From Verrucomicrobiota bacterium (GTDB lineage Bacteria; Verrucomicrobiota; Verrucomicrobiia; Opitutales; Opitutaceae): a stretch of 38,517 nucleotides of DNA. Within the stretch, counting starts at the first letter, position 1, and the number at the start of each line of letters is the position of its first letter. Made by a program: the position numbers and the translations under genes. The DNA lies in the NCBI GenBank assembly GCA_028293565.1, contig JAQGON010000199.1:1-38517 (forward strand), written 5' to 3'. Below are positions 22,260 to 30,749 of this stretch, piece after piece. A model generated the notes under the pieces. It ran no database searches. It saw only the letters and a program-made list of their open reading frames with translations, and was not told where the DNA came from.

Positions 22260-23041
22260 AAACCCTCTCGTTCCGTCTCGAATCCGGCGACCGGAACGCC
22301 GGCATGGTTTACCTGCCGGAAGGGTCGCGCGGACGGCTGCCGGTGATGGTTTATTGCCACGGCTGGGGCGGGTCGCAGAAATTGCCGCCCGTGATGGAGC
22401 GGCTGCAACCGAAGCTGGAGGCGGCGGGGACGGCGCTGCTTTCCTTCGACTTCTTTGGCTGCGGCGAGACCGGCGGCAGTTATTCGGAGATGACGTATGG
22501 ACGCTGGCACCGGAATCTGGCCGACATCTTTGCGTGGCTCGCGGCGCAGGCGTGGGCCGACCCGACGCGGGCCGGGTGTTTCGCGATCAGCTCGGGCACG
22601 ACGGCGATGATGCGGTTTGCGTCGGAAGCAAGGGCGCCGGCCTACGCCATTTCGGTCGCCTCGTGCCTGGGGGCGTTCATCGGAATGCCGAACCCGCCCG
22701 GCCGTATCCTGGTCGAGCATCTCGATTCGCTGGTCGCGGGAAAGACGGCGGAACTGTTCGGCACGCAGTTCGGTCTGGAATTCTTCCGCGACTTCCTCAG
22801 TGCGGCGCCGATCTACACGCTGAACTCGATCACCTGTCCCGTGTTTTTCCTGCAGGGCGGGGCCGACAACCCCTGACGCCACGCGGATGCGTGGCTCGGT
22901 TTTCAGGTGCTGAAGGAGAAAGGCGCCAAATACCTCGAGCTCGAAACCGGCGATCACGGCCTCGACAACGTCGCGGAAGCGGCCGCGAACGAGGCGCACG
23001 CGTGGCTGCGGGAGATTGGGATGCTGGGCGGCGCTGGCTAG
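22256..23041 (+). pseudogene. Alpha/beta hydrolase interrupted by an in-frame TGA
   Basis: The first 206 codons, from a TTG start that overlaps the GNAT stop, encode most of an alpha/beta hydrolase: the oxyanion-hole motif CHGWGGS, FDFFGCGETGG, the nucleophile Ser in FAISSGTTAM, and the acidic residue in FLQGGADNP. There a TGA (22874-22876) stops translation. The same frame then runs on for 54 codons to TAG with good family sequence: HADAWLGFQVLKEKGAKYLE, and the catalytic His in ETGDHGL. No frame shift is needed, so a single base change (for example CGA, GGA or TGG to TGA) explains it. A protein ending at the TGA would lack the catalytic His. A sequencing error is the simplest alternative. 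TGA recoding is unlikely, since many genes here end in TGA. Confidence 0.75.
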
Positions 23042-23088
23042 ATGATGCCGCCGCGCCCGCGGCTCGCTGGCATCCGGGCAGGGTTGAG

Positions 23089-24153
23089 CTATGAGTCGCC
23101 GACGGTGACTTCCTGCGCAGCAGGCCGCTCGGAAAGAAGCCAGCGGCGGAGCTGCCGTTGAAATAAATTCGCCAGCGTGTCGCCGGGCGTGACCAGCACG
23201 CCCCAGCCGCCGCGGGCGGGACTGATCGGGACTTCTGCTGGAAGCTGGCTTTCACACATGCGGCGATCTTCGTCCAGCACGCGGATCGCGAACTCAAGCT
23301 GGGCGTCCGCGGGCGGTCCGCGAAAGCCGGGCGAGATCGCGAGCGCCCAAAACACCGTGCAACCCGTGCGCGTCGTTGGGGAAGGCACGTGGAGCAGCAC
23401 CCGTTCGTCGCCATCGGCGAAACTTTGCCGGATCGTGGTGAAGTTGGGCAGGAACCCGCGCTGGCAGCGATGATGCGCGCCCTGGAGTTTTCCCGGCGGC
23501 TCATGCGGCGAGGCGAGCGCGGGAAAAGGAGCGTCCATCTGAAACCCGCCGTCGGCGGTGGCGCGGATGTCCATGGGCGGCACCTGGTGATCGGCGGCTT
23601 TGCCGAGCGTGGCCGAATGCGCGAAAGCGAAATGAGTCATGTCGAGGTAGTTTTCCACCTCGCGCCGCCACCCCGCCGCAAATGGCGTCGGAGGACCAGG
23701 CACATAGGTCCAGCGGGCGTCCTCGAATTCCGGCACCGTCGGCAGCTCGTGCGTCCGCCCGTCGGCGAGCGGCGCGCCGTCGAGCTTCACCCAGATGAAA
23801 CCATAACGCTCCTGCACCGCGTAAGTGCGCAGATGGGAGAGCGCGAGTTTCTCGCGATTCGGCTCGATCAGCGAAGGGATCGACTGACACGCGCCGGCAG
23901 CGTCAAAGCGCCAGCCGTGATAGGCGCACATCAGCTCACCCTCGCGGAAACATGCGGCGGAGAGCCGTGCGCCCTTGTGCGGGCAGGCGACGTCGGCGGC
24001 GAGCAGCTGACCGTCGGGGAAACGCGCAAGCACGAGCTCATTCTCCAGCAGGGTCACGCCGACGACGGCACCGTGCCCAACCGTCGCCGCATTCGCGACG
24101 GGCTGCCAGGTTCGGCGGAGCGCGGCCAGAACGTCATCCTCGGTAAGTTGCAT
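23089..24153 (-). CDS. Rieske non-haem iron oxygenase, alpha-subunit type
   Basis: This 354-residue protein has an N-terminal Rieske [2Fe-2S] domain (about 10-110) with CPHKGARLS and CAYHGWRFD. The catalytic domain has the 2-His-1-carboxylate iron site in NYLDMTHFAFAHS (about 180-192). It is shorter than benzoate-type alpha subunits and similar to single-component-type oxygenases and demethylases of the vanillate/pheophorbide group. No ferredoxin or reductase gene is adjacent, so it must use electron carriers encoded elsewhere. It diverges from an AraC-type regulator, its probable controller. The ATG at 24153 (QLTEDDVLAAL) is preferred over upstream in-frame starts, because the Rieske domain begins soon after and an upstream start would overlap the regulatory gap. 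The substrate is unknown. Confidence 0.92.
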   Translation of the reverse strand: MQLTEDDVLAALRRTWQPVANAATVGHGAVVGVTLLENELVLARFPDGQLLAADVACPHKGARLSAACFREGELMCAYHGWRFDAAGACQSIPSLIEPNREKLALSHLRTYAVQERYGFIWVKLDGAPLADGRTHELPTVPEFEDARWTYVPGPPTPFAAGWRREVENYLDMTHFAFAHSATLGKAADHQVPPMDIRATADGGFQMDAPFPALASPHEPPGKLQGAHHRCQRGFLPNFTTIRQSFADGDERVLLHVPSPTTRTGCTVFWALAISPGFRGPPADAQLEFAIRVLDEDRRMCESQLPAEVPISPARGGWGVLVTPGDTLANLFQRQLRRWLLSERPAAQEVTVGDS

Positions 24154-24269
24154 GGGTTGACGGCGCAGTTGGCCGGTCCGCACCTTAGCAGCGAAACGTG
24201 GCGGGGTCTTGGCGCATCGGGCTTGTAGTGATAGGCAGATTGGGCAGGATCGCGGGCGCACCTTTTCCC

Positions 24270-25103
24270 ATGCGCGTTTCGCAGCCCATTCCCGTCAAAC
24301 TGCCGCCCTACGGCGTTCTGTTCACGGAGAGCGTGCACGGGCCGGATTTCAGGATGCCCGAGCGTGCCGACCGGTTTCACAAGATAATCTATGTGCTGGA
24401 TGGCCGGGTGGCTTATCGGGAAACCCGCTGGCCGTCGCCGATCGTCGCTGACACGGGGTCCGTCTTGATTGTGCCGCGAGCGACGCACCACCGCCTCGCC
24501 GACGACAAGCCATCCACCTTGCTGCTGCTTTGTCTGTCGGATGAATTCCTTTCGTCCGACGCCGACTTGCCCCGGCTTTGGCTGGAGTTGGCACGACTGG
24601 CGAAACATCGTCTTGGGCTGAGCCGTCCGGCGCGACAGGGGTTGGAGGAGATGTGGCGGCGCGCGATGGCGCAAAAACATGATGAGCGCCCCGGCGGTGG
24701 CGTGATCATCCGGTCAGTAGCCGCGCAAATCATCGCCCAACTGACCCGGCTGCGGCCTCATACGGGCAGCAGCGACGCCGGTGCGCGAGTCGCCGCAATG
24801 GTCGCCGAGATCGATGAAAATTTCTACGACGTGTGGAATCTCGATCGTGCCGCGACCCGTGCGGGCCTTTCCCGGCGCCGGTTCAGCGAACTTTTCCGCG
24901 CGGCCAGCGGCCGGACGTTCGGGGATTTTTTGAGCGAGCGACGGCTGCGGCACGCCGCCCAACTGCTGCGGGGCGGAGAGCACTCCGTGCTCGGCGTGAT
25001 ATTCTCGTGCGGGTTCAACGACGTTTCCCATTTCTACCGCCTCTTTCGCGCCCGTTTCGGCGCGCCACCGCGAGCGTGGATGGCGCAACAGCGTGCGAAG
25101 TGA
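24270..25103 (+). CDS. AraC-family transcriptional regulator
   Basis: This is a 277-residue regulator. The N-terminal part is a cupin-like sensing domain (about 10-90; FHKIIYVLDGRVAYRE and SVLIVPRATHHRLAD). The C-terminal hundred residues hold two helix-turn-helix motifs of the AraC/XylS type: NLDRAATRAGLSRRRFSELFRAASGRTF, then GVIFSCGFNDVSHFYRLFRARFGAPPRAW. It is divergent from the Rieske oxygenase gene with a 116-base gap, so it most likely activates that gene in response to the oxygenase's substrate. The ATG at 24270 (RVSQPIPVKLP) is preferred; an upstream ATG at 24198 would take the protein well into the shared promoter gap. Confidence 0.92.
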   Translation: MRVSQPIPVKLPPYGVLFTESVHGPDFRMPERADRFHKIIYVLDGRVAYRETRWPSPIVADTGSVLIVPRATHHRLADDKPSTLLLLCLSDEFLSSDADLPRLWLELARLAKHRLGLSRPARQGLEEMWRRAMAQKHDERPGGGVIIRSVAAQIIAQLTRLRPHTGSSDAGARVAAMVAEIDENFYDVWNLDRAATRAGLSRRRFSELFRAASGRTFGDFLSERRLRHAAQLLRGGEHSVLGVIFSCGFNDVSHFYRLFRARFGAPPRAWMAQQRAK

Positions 25104-25217
25104 CATCGCGGCACGAGGGGATCAATCCGGACGGGACCCGATATCCCGCCGTGGCGCCGAACTCTGCGCCTTCCTGCCGCACCCGCCCGTCGGCGGGCAA
25201 ACGACGGTGATTTTAGA

Positions 25218-25292
25218 TGGTGCCCCCACGGGGAATCGAACCCCGCTTTGAAGATTGAGAATCTCCTGTCCTAACCGATAGACGATGAGGGC
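25218..25292 (-). tRNA. tRNA-Glu (anticodon CTC)
   Basis: The minus-strand sequence folds as a full cloverleaf of 75 bases including an encoded CCA. The acceptor stem is GCCCTCA with TGGGGGC (one G-T pair), the D arm is GTCT/GGAC, and the anticodon stem is GGAGA/TCTTC with loop TTCTCAA. The T arm is CGGGG-TTCGATT-CCCCG. Loop positions 34-36 read CTC, which decodes GAG as Glu. The discriminator base is A. Confidence 0.95.
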
Positions 25293-25353
25293 GAAAATCG
25301 GAGGCTTAGGGTCCGGGTTTCGGCGCGGGCGTCAAGAGCGGGTTTTTGGGCCG

Positions 25354-25455
25354 TTTTTTTGACCGCAAAGGGCGCGAAGCCCGCGAAGGCCCGGATGCCA
25401 CGAAAGGATTTCAAAATCCGGACCTTCGCGGGCTTCGCGTCCTTCGCGGTAAACT
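25354..25455. repeat. Dispersed intergenic palindrome, copy 7
   Basis: GACCGCAAAGGGCGCGAAGC at the left pairs with GCTTCGCGTCCTTCGCGGT at the right; inner units CCCGCGAAGG and CCTTCGCGGG, and CCGGAT/ATCCGG, extend the stem. It separates tRNA-Glu from the 3' end of the YifB gene. Confidence 0.8.
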
Positions 25456-25460
25456 ATTTC

Positions 25461-27002
25461 TCAGTAGAACAGCGTGCGGTCCAGGCTGCGGTACTGGATC
25501 GCTTCCAGCAGATGCGGAGCCTCGATCGACTCGGAGGCGGCGAGATCGGCGATGGTTCGCGCGACTTTCAGGATTCGGTCGTACGCGCGCGCCGACAGCC
25601 CGAGCTGCTCCATCGCCTGCTGCAGCAGGTCGCCGAGTTTCGCGTCGAGCGCGCAGTGGCGCCGGATCTGCGCGTGCGTCATGCGCGCGTTTGCCGAGAC
25701 GCGCGTCCCGCTGAAGCGCGCGTGCTGGCGCGCCCGTGCCGCCTCGGTGCGCGCGCGCACCGCGCCGGAGAATTCGCCGAGCTGCTCCGTCCGCAGTTCC
25801 GCGAGCGAGAGCGCGGGGGCGTCCACGTGGATGTCGATCCGGTCGAGCAGGGGGCCGCTGATGCGCGAACGATAGCGCTGGATCTGGGTCGGCGTGCAGC
25901 GGCACTCGTGTTTGGCGTCTCCGAGATAGCCGCACGGGCAGGGGTTCATCGCGGAAACCAGCATGAACGCGCACGGGAGCGTGATCTTCCCGGCGCTGCG
26001 CGAGATCGAGACCTCGCCGTCCTCGAGCGGCTGGCGCAGCACTTCCAGCGCGGAACGCTTGAACTCCGGCAGCTCGTCGAGGAAGAGCACGCCGTGGTGG
26101 GCGAGGGAGATTTCGCCGGGACCGGGAATCGTCCCCCCGCCGAGGAGGCCGACATCTGAAATTGTGTGATGCGGACCGCGAAACGGACGCGTCCCCCACG
26201 CCGCTTCGCCCGTCAGCGTGCGGCCCGCGGCGGAATGAATGCTGAGAATCTCGAGCTGCTCGTCGAGGGTCGGAGCCGGCATCACGGTCGGAATCCGTTT
26301 CGCGACCATCGACTTTCCCGAGCCGGGCGGCCCGATCATCAGCAGATTGTGGGATCCGGCGACGGCCACCTCGACCGCGCGCCGGAGGGCGTGCTGTCCC
26401 TTGATCTCCGAGAAATCAATCGTCCCCTCCGCCGGCGGCGCCTTCGTCCGCGAACGCGCGGCGGTGGCGACGATGGGGGTGAGCTGGAGTTTGCCCGAGA
26501 GAAACCGCACCGCCTGGTCGAGCGAATCCACCTGGCAGACCTCGACGCCCTCGACCAGCGCCGCCTCGTCGGCGGAAATCGCCGGCAGCAGCAGTCCGCG
26601 TTTCCCGAGCCGGCGCGCGAGCCGGGCCATGGCGAGCGCGCCGCGGATCGGTCGCGTCGCCCCCGAGAGGCTAAGCTCGCCGGCGATCAGCCAGTCGGAG
26701 AAGTTCACCGCCTGGAGCTGGTTGGTGGCGACGAGCAGCCCGAGCGCGATCGGCAGGTCGTAGATCGGGCCCTCCTTGCGCAGCGTGCCGGGCGCGAGGT
26801 TGATCGTGGTGCGCAGGAGCGGGCAGAAGAAACCGCTGTTGCGCACCGCGGTGAACACGCGGTCGGCGGACTCCTTCACCGCCGCGTCCGGCAAACCGAC
26901 GAGGTACAGCTTCGGCTCGCCGGCCTCGATCGCGTTGACCTCCACGTGGACGGCGGCCGCCTCGATGCCCTGGAGCGCAGCCGAAAAAAAAGTCGCCAGC
27001 AT
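25461..27002 (-). CDS. YifB/ComM-family Mg-chelatase-like AAA+ ATPase
   Basis: This protein has 513 residues from the ATG at 27002. The N-terminal ChlI-like domain (about 1-170) has [28 protein letters not shown]-type sequence and [19 protein letters not shown]. The AAA+ core follows: Walker A GPPGSGKS, Walker [10 protein letters not shown], and sensor-type [12 protein letters not shown] with the Cys-rich [26 protein letters not shown]-terminal Mg-chelatase subunit domain completes it. Family members include ComM, a helicase that promotes branch migration during natural transformation. The presence of PilT/PilB genes nearby is compatible with DNA uptake but does not prove it. An upstream in-frame ATG at 27029 would overlap the HD gene by four bases; I prefer 27002, which matches the family N-terminus ([14 protein letters not shown]). 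Confidence 0.92.
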   Translation of the reverse strand: MLATFFSAALQGIEAAAVHVEVNAIEAGEPKLYLVGLPDAAVKESADRVFTAVRNSGFFCPLLRTTINLAPGTLRKEGPIYDLPIALGLLVATNQLQAVNFSDWLIAGELSLSGATRPIRGALAMARLARRLGKRGLLLPAISADEAALVEGVEVCQVDSLDQAVRFLSGKLQLTPIVATAARSRTKAPPAEGTIDFSEIKGQHALRRAVEVAVAGSHNLLMIGPPGSGKSMVAKRIPTVMPAPTLDEQLEILSIHSAAGRTLTGEAAWGTRPFRGPHHTISDVGLLGGGTIPGPGEISLAHHGVLFLDELPEFKRSALEVLRQPLEDGEVSISRSAGKITLPCAFMLVSAMNPCPCGYLGDAKHECRCTPTQIQRYRSRISGPLLDRIDIHVDAPALSLAELRTEQLGEFSGAVRARTEAARARQHARFSGTRVSANARMTHAQIRRHCALDAKLGDLLQQAMEQLGLSARAYDRILKVARTIADLAASESIEAPHLLEAIQYRSLDRTLFY

Positions 27003-27025
27003 AATCCGCAGTCCAACCGCTCCGC

Positions 27026-27919
27026 TCAACCCGCCTTGACGGTGTTGGCGGCGATGCGCTGGCGCACGATCTCGATGTTACGCTCGACCGCTTCGAGGTA
27101 CACATTCGGGCCGTGCGGAAAGGGGCGGGCGAGAAAACGGTAGACGCGCTCGAGCTGGTTCTCGAGGCGCGGGCGGATGAACTTCGCCCAGAAGTCGGGC
27201 GTCTTGCGCGTGAGGTCCTCGGGGGATTTGAAGAGGCGCCGCTGCTCGGGCATCGAGAGGAAGTTGTCCGACTCGAGGAATTCCCCGTAGAGGATGTCGA
27301 GCTTGTCGGGATAATCCGGCGCGGCCATCTGGCCGAGGTAATCCGCGGTCGCCATCGCGCAGCCGATGAATTTGTCGGTGGGGTTGTTGAACCCGAGGCG
27401 GCCGATTTCGTTGGAGGGGCCGGTGCAGTTGATCGCGCCGAGGATGCCGCCGATCTCGTGGTCCTCGACTCCGATGGTGGGCAGGTACGACGCGGCGAAG
27501 GCGCAGCTGCGCAGGACGTGGGTCAGCGTGTATTTCGCGCCGGTGCCGCTTTCGTCCGAGCGAATCTTCAGGTAACCGGTGTCGTGCAGCAGTGCGGTCA
27601 GGACCGCGAGCTCGTATTGGCGTGCGGTGATCGGCGTGGCCTCGCCGGATTTCTGCGCGCCTTCCAGGAGGTAGGTGAGGCAGACGGTGGCCTGCAGCGT
27701 GTGCTCGAGATTGTGATAGCCCAGGTCGATCGGACGGTAGCCGGGATGGCGGCCGCTGAAAAGTTTCTCGATGTCCGCGAAGGCCTGCGACAGCAGCGCC
27801 ACCTCGGCTCCCGGAAACAGCTCGTGAAAAACACGCAGGGACAGCACCGCCACCTCGGTCGGGCTCTTCGTGTCGACGGAATTCAACATGGGAGCGTGAA
27901 CAAAGGGAACGATCTCCAT
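27026..27919 (-). CDS. HD-domain metal-dependent phosphohydrolase
   Basis: This 297-residue soluble protein has an HD superfamily metal site: His residues in [11 protein letters not shown] (about 69-75) and the paired His-Asp in LLHDTGYLK (about 113), with further conserved His/Asp in [10 protein letters not shown] and [10 protein letters not shown]. Such domains hydrolyse phosphomonoesters or phosphodiesters of nucleotides, including cyclic dinucleotides. The YHNLEHT form resembles the variant found in eukaryotic-type cyclic nucleotide phosphodiesterases and related bacterial proteins. No sensor domain is attached. It precedes the yifB gene on the same strand, with its stop 23 bases before that gene's ATG, so they are probably one unit. 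The start may instead be the second Met (LNSVDTK). The substrate is unknown. Confidence 0.8.
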   Translation of the reverse strand: MEIVPFVHAPMLNSVDTKSPTEVAVLSLRVFHELFPGAEVALLSQAFADIEKLFSGRHPGYRPIDLGYHNLEHTLQATVCLTYLLEGAQKSGEATPITARQYELAVLTALLHDTGYLKIRSDESGTGAKYTLTHVLRSCAFAASYLPTIGVEDHEIGGILGAINCTGPSNEIGRLGFNNPTDKFIGCAMATADYLGQMAAPDYPDKLDILYGEFLESDNFLSMPEQRRLFKSPEDLTRKTPDFWAKFIRPRLENQLERVYRFLARPFPHGPNVYLEAVERNIEIVRQRIAANTVKAG

Positions 27920-28002
27920 CGTTGGCGCAGGGCGGCGATAATGAGGGGATTAAGAATTTGCCCTTTTTCCCGGCAAGTCCAAACCGGTGGGAAACTCAAA
28001 CG

Positions 28003-28587
28003 ATGATACTTGGCATTACCGGCGGAATCGGGTGCGGGAAGTCGACTGCCGCAAAAATGTTTGAGAGCCGGGGATTCCAGCGCCTCGACCTGGATGCGAT
28101 GGTGCGCGACGACGTCCTGGCGCGGGCGGAGGTCAAGGCACGGCTGGCCGAGCGTTTCGGCGCCGAGGTGCTCGCCGCGGATGGCTCGGTCGATCGCGCG
28201 CAGGTCGCGCGGCGGGTGTTTGCGGAGGAAGCGGAACTGCGGTGGCTGGAGGACCTGACCCATCCGCCGCTGTTCGAGCTCCTGCGCGCGAGGTTTGCCG
28301 AGCAACCCGATGACAGGTGGGCGGTTGAGGTTCCGCTGCTGTTCGAGAAGAAACTCGAAAATTGGTTTGATTTCACGGTCTGCGTCGCCTGTGCTCACGC
28401 CCAGCAACTCGCCCGACTGGAGCAGCGTGGCCTCCCGCACGCGCTCGCCGAGCAACGAATTTCGAAACAACTGCCGTTGGCGCGTAAAATCGAGCTGGCC
28501 GACTTTGTCTTGTGGAACGAGGGCAGCCTTTCTTTCCTCCAAGACCAAGTTGATCAACTCCTTCACACGCTGCCGATGGTGTGCTGA
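28003..28587 (+). CDS. coaE: Dephospho-CoA kinase
   Basis: This 194-residue protein phosphorylates the 3'-hydroxyl of dephospho-CoA, the last step of coenzyme A synthesis. The P-loop GGIGCGKST is at residues 7-15. The DLDAMVRD segment (usually DAD-x-x) binds dephospho-CoA, and VEVPLLFEKKLENWFD is the characteristic LLFE motif of the CoA domain. CVACAHAQQLARLEQRG matches the usual lid region with R-x-x-R-type residues. The length is typical (about 200). It lies 66 bases upstream of rho on the same strand and diverges from the HD-domain gene. The ATG chosen puts the P-loop at the normal distance from the N-terminus. Confidence 0.94.
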   Translation: MILGITGGIGCGKSTAAKMFESRGFQRLDLDAMVRDDVLARAEVKARLAERFGAEVLAADGSVDRAQVARRVFAEEAELRWLEDLTHPPLFELLRARFAEQPDDRWAVEVPLLFEKKLENWFDFTVCVACAHAQQLARLEQRGLPHALAEQRISKQLPLARKIELADFVLWNEGSLSFLQDQVDQLLHTLPMVC

Positions 28588-28653
28588 GGACTTCGCCGCC
28601 GGCGGGTTTGGTCGCTGAGTCGCCCCCTGTTCCCCTCATCTCTGCCTGCCTCC

Positions 28654-30522
28654 ATGGACCTTCCCCCGAAAAACGACGACGCCAGCGGCGTCACGCGCAC
28701 CGATTCCGACGGCGACGAACCGAAGAAAACGCCTCGCCGCCGCGGACGCGCGCCCGCGAAGCCAAAGACCGCGAAATCCGCGGAATCGGCGGAAAACTCC
28801 CGCGCGGCGGAGCCGGCGTCCGCGCCTGCGCCCGAGCGGATCGAGCGCGAGGCGCGCGTCGAGCCGCCAGCCCGCAACGACCAGCGCGAACCGTCGGAGC
28901 CCCAGGCGCAGAGCCAATCCGATTCGGGCGCTCCCGCCGCCGAGCCGGCGCCCTCTCACTCGAACCAGGGCGGACAGCCGCAGGAGCAGCAGGGCGGCGC
29001 GCAAGGCGACTGGCAGGACCGCGGCGGTGGCGGCGGCGATCGCGGTTTCTGGAAACGCAACAAACGGAAGCGGGGCCGCCACGGCGGCGGACACTGGCAG
29101 CCCGGTGGTGGTGGTGGGCAGGGCGGACAACCGCACTCGCCGCATCCGCCCCAGCCGCCGCCGCCCAGCGCCGCGCCGGTTTACGGGGACCTGCCTGACC
29201 CGGCCCGCTTCAACGACCTCGAGGCGCTGAAAACGCTCTCGAAGGAAATCGCTTCGACGAAAGCCGAGCCGGTTTACCTCAATGAACTTTACGCGCTGCC
29301 GCTGGCGGAGCTTACGACGTTTGCCCGGAAATATGGCGTGTCGTTCGAGGGCGCGCCGAACCGCCGCCAGCTGCTCGCCCAGACCCTGGCGCTCGCCGCG
29401 GAAAACAAGCGGGCGATCCTGGACCGCGGCTACATCGACGTCACGGACCGCGGCTCGTTCATTGTCCACGAACACGTCAACTACCGGCTCTATCCGGAGG
29501 ACGCTTATCTTCCGGAAAGCCTCGTGCGTCTTTACGGCCTGAAACGCGGGCATCGCGTCGAGGTGCAGGTGCAAGCGCCGCGTGGAGACGAGCGTTGTCC
29601 CGCGGTGGTGCGCATCGACCAGGTGATGGGCGGCGCGCCGGAGGAGATCTCGAAGGTCACGCCATTCGAGGAACTGATTCCCTATTATCCGCTGAAGCGG
29701 ATTCTGCTCGAGTCGGAAGAGACCCAGAAGGACGTGTCGATGCGGGCCGTCGACATCCTCACGCCGATCGGATTCGGCCAGCGCGGGCTGATCGTGGCGC
29801 CGCCGCGCACGGGCAAGACCGTCCTGCTCCAGAACATCGCGAACTCGGTCACGGCGAACAGTCCGGAGGCGAAATTGATTTTGCTCCTGATCGACGAGCG
29901 TCCCGAGGAGGTCACCGACTTCCGCCGCCACACCAAGGGCGAGGTTGTCTCCTCGACGTTCGACGAGACGCCGGAGAGCCACGTGCATTGCGCGGAGATG
30001 GTGATCGAGAAGGCGCGCCGTCTGGTGGAGCAGGGCCAGCATGTGATCATCTTGCTCGATTCGATCACGCGTCTGGCCCGCGCGTACAACGCGCTCACCG
30101 GAAACCAGGGCAAGACCATGTCCGGCGGCCTCGAGTCGAACGCGCTGCAGAAGCCGAAGCGTTTCTTCGGCTCCGCGCGCAACATCGAGGGCGGCGGGAG
30201 CCTGACGATCATCGCCAGCGCGCTGATCGACACCGGCAGCCGGATGGACGAGATCATCTTCGAGGAATTCAAGGGCACGGGCAACAGCGAGCTCCATCTG
30301 GACCGCGGCCTCGTCGAGCGCCGGATTTTTCCGGCGATCAACATCGACCGTTCCGGCACGCGCAAGGAGGAGCTCATTTATCATCCCGACGAACTGCAGC
30401 GCATCTATGGCCTGCGGCGCGCGATGCAGGGTCTTGGCCCGATCGAGTCGATGGAGATGCTGATCACGCGCCTCAAGAAAACGAAGTCGAACGCCGAGTT
30501 CCTGATGGGACTCAAGAGTTAG
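28654..30522 (+). CDS. rho: Transcription termination factor Rho with long disordered N-terminus
   Basis: This is a 622-residue hexameric RNA helicase/ATPase; the E. coli protein has 419. Residues 1-185 are low-complexity and lack a hydrophobic core: an acidic/basic Lys-Pro-Ala stretch, then Gln/Pro/Gly-rich sequence with RGGGGGDRG, a [14 protein letters not shown] basic patch and a Pro/His tail. Rho_N follows (about 205-245; [15 protein letters not shown]), then the RNA-binding domain (255-330) with the usual FGFLR replaced by [15 protein letters not shown]. The RecA-like core has Walker [24 protein letters not shown], Walker [17 protein letters not shown], the Q-loop region [18 protein letters not shown] and the R-loop FKGTGNSE. 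Core motifs are intact, so termination activity is expected. The N-terminal extension may promote RNA binding or condensation, as proposed for long Rho proteins in other phyla. Confidence 0.96.
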   Translation: MDLPPKNDDASGVTRTDSDGDEPKKTPRRRGRAPAKPKTAKSAESAENSRAAEPASAPAPERIEREARVEPPARNDQREPSEPQAQSQSDSGAPAAEPAPSHSNQGGQPQEQQGGAQGDWQDRGGGGGDRGFWKRNKRKRGRHGGGHWQPGGGGGQGGQPHSPHPPQPPPPSAAPVYGDLPDPARFNDLEALKTLSKEIASTKAEPVYLNELYALPLAELTTFARKYGVSFEGAPNRRQLLAQTLALAAENKRAILDRGYIDVTDRGSFIVHEHVNYRLYPEDAYLPESLVRLYGLKRGHRVEVQVQAPRGDERCPAVVRIDQVMGGAPEEISKVTPFEELIPYYPLKRILLESEETQKDVSMRAVDILTPIGFGQRGLIVAPPRTGKTVLLQNIANSVTANSPEAKLILLLIDERPEEVTDFRRHTKGEVVSSTFDETPESHVHCAEMVIEKARRLVEQGQHVIILLDSITRLARAYNALTGNQGKTMSGGLESNALQKPKRFFGSARNIEGGGSLTIIASALIDTGSRMDEIIFEEFKGTGNSELHLDRGLVERRIFPAINIDRSGTRKEELIYHPDELQRIYGLRRAMQGLGPIESMEMLITRLKKTKSNAEFLMGLKS

Positions 30523-30582
30523 GGCATCTGGATAAGACTGCAGCCATGCTGCTGAATGCTCGGCGCCGGCGAGGAGTTCGGC

Positions 30583-30689
30583 GGTGGCACGGGTCTCCGA
30601 CCCGTGTGGGCGGACGCTGCCAACGGAGAACGTCGAGCACATCCGTTTAGCTCGAGTCCACCTTCACGGGTCGGAGACCCGTGCTACAT
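30583..30689. mobile_element. MITE-like element, copy 2 (inverted relative to copy 1)
   Basis: The element starts GGCACGGGTCTCCGACCCGTG and ends CACGGGTCGGAGACCCGTGCT, giving nearly perfect terminal inverted repeats of about 20 bp. The interior is the reverse complement of the copy at 19539-19646 with about seven differences in 58 bases. It lies between rho (stop 30522) and the first pilus ATPase, 60 bases before its ATG. Confidence 0.87.
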
Positions 30690-30749
30690 GTGATCGAAAT
30701 CGCGGTTGCCGCAGCTGGACGTGCGATTTCAAACCTAGCGCGACTGACG

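Noticed and set aside
22874-22876. TGA read as selenocysteine or reassigned to Trp
   Set aside because: Many genes in the window end properly at TGA (for example the first kinase, uraH and pilC's neighbours), and the position is not a known catalytic Cys. A nonsense change or sequencing error is simpler.
24154-24269. A TTGACG hexamer near 24157 as a -35 box in the Rieske/AraC gap
   Set aside because: No acceptable -10 sequence lies at 16-18 bases from it, so no promoter call is made.
25180-25205. A small GC hairpin (CCCGCC-CGTC-GGCGGG) as terminator of the AraC gene or tRNA
   Set aside because: The stem is only six bases and there is no T-tract on either strand, so support is too weak.
28636-30642. 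A 668-codon open frame on the minus strand opposite rho
   Set aside because: It is antisense to rho, and its apparent N-terminus is encoded by the MITE-like element (RPHGSETRAT), so it is a false gene.
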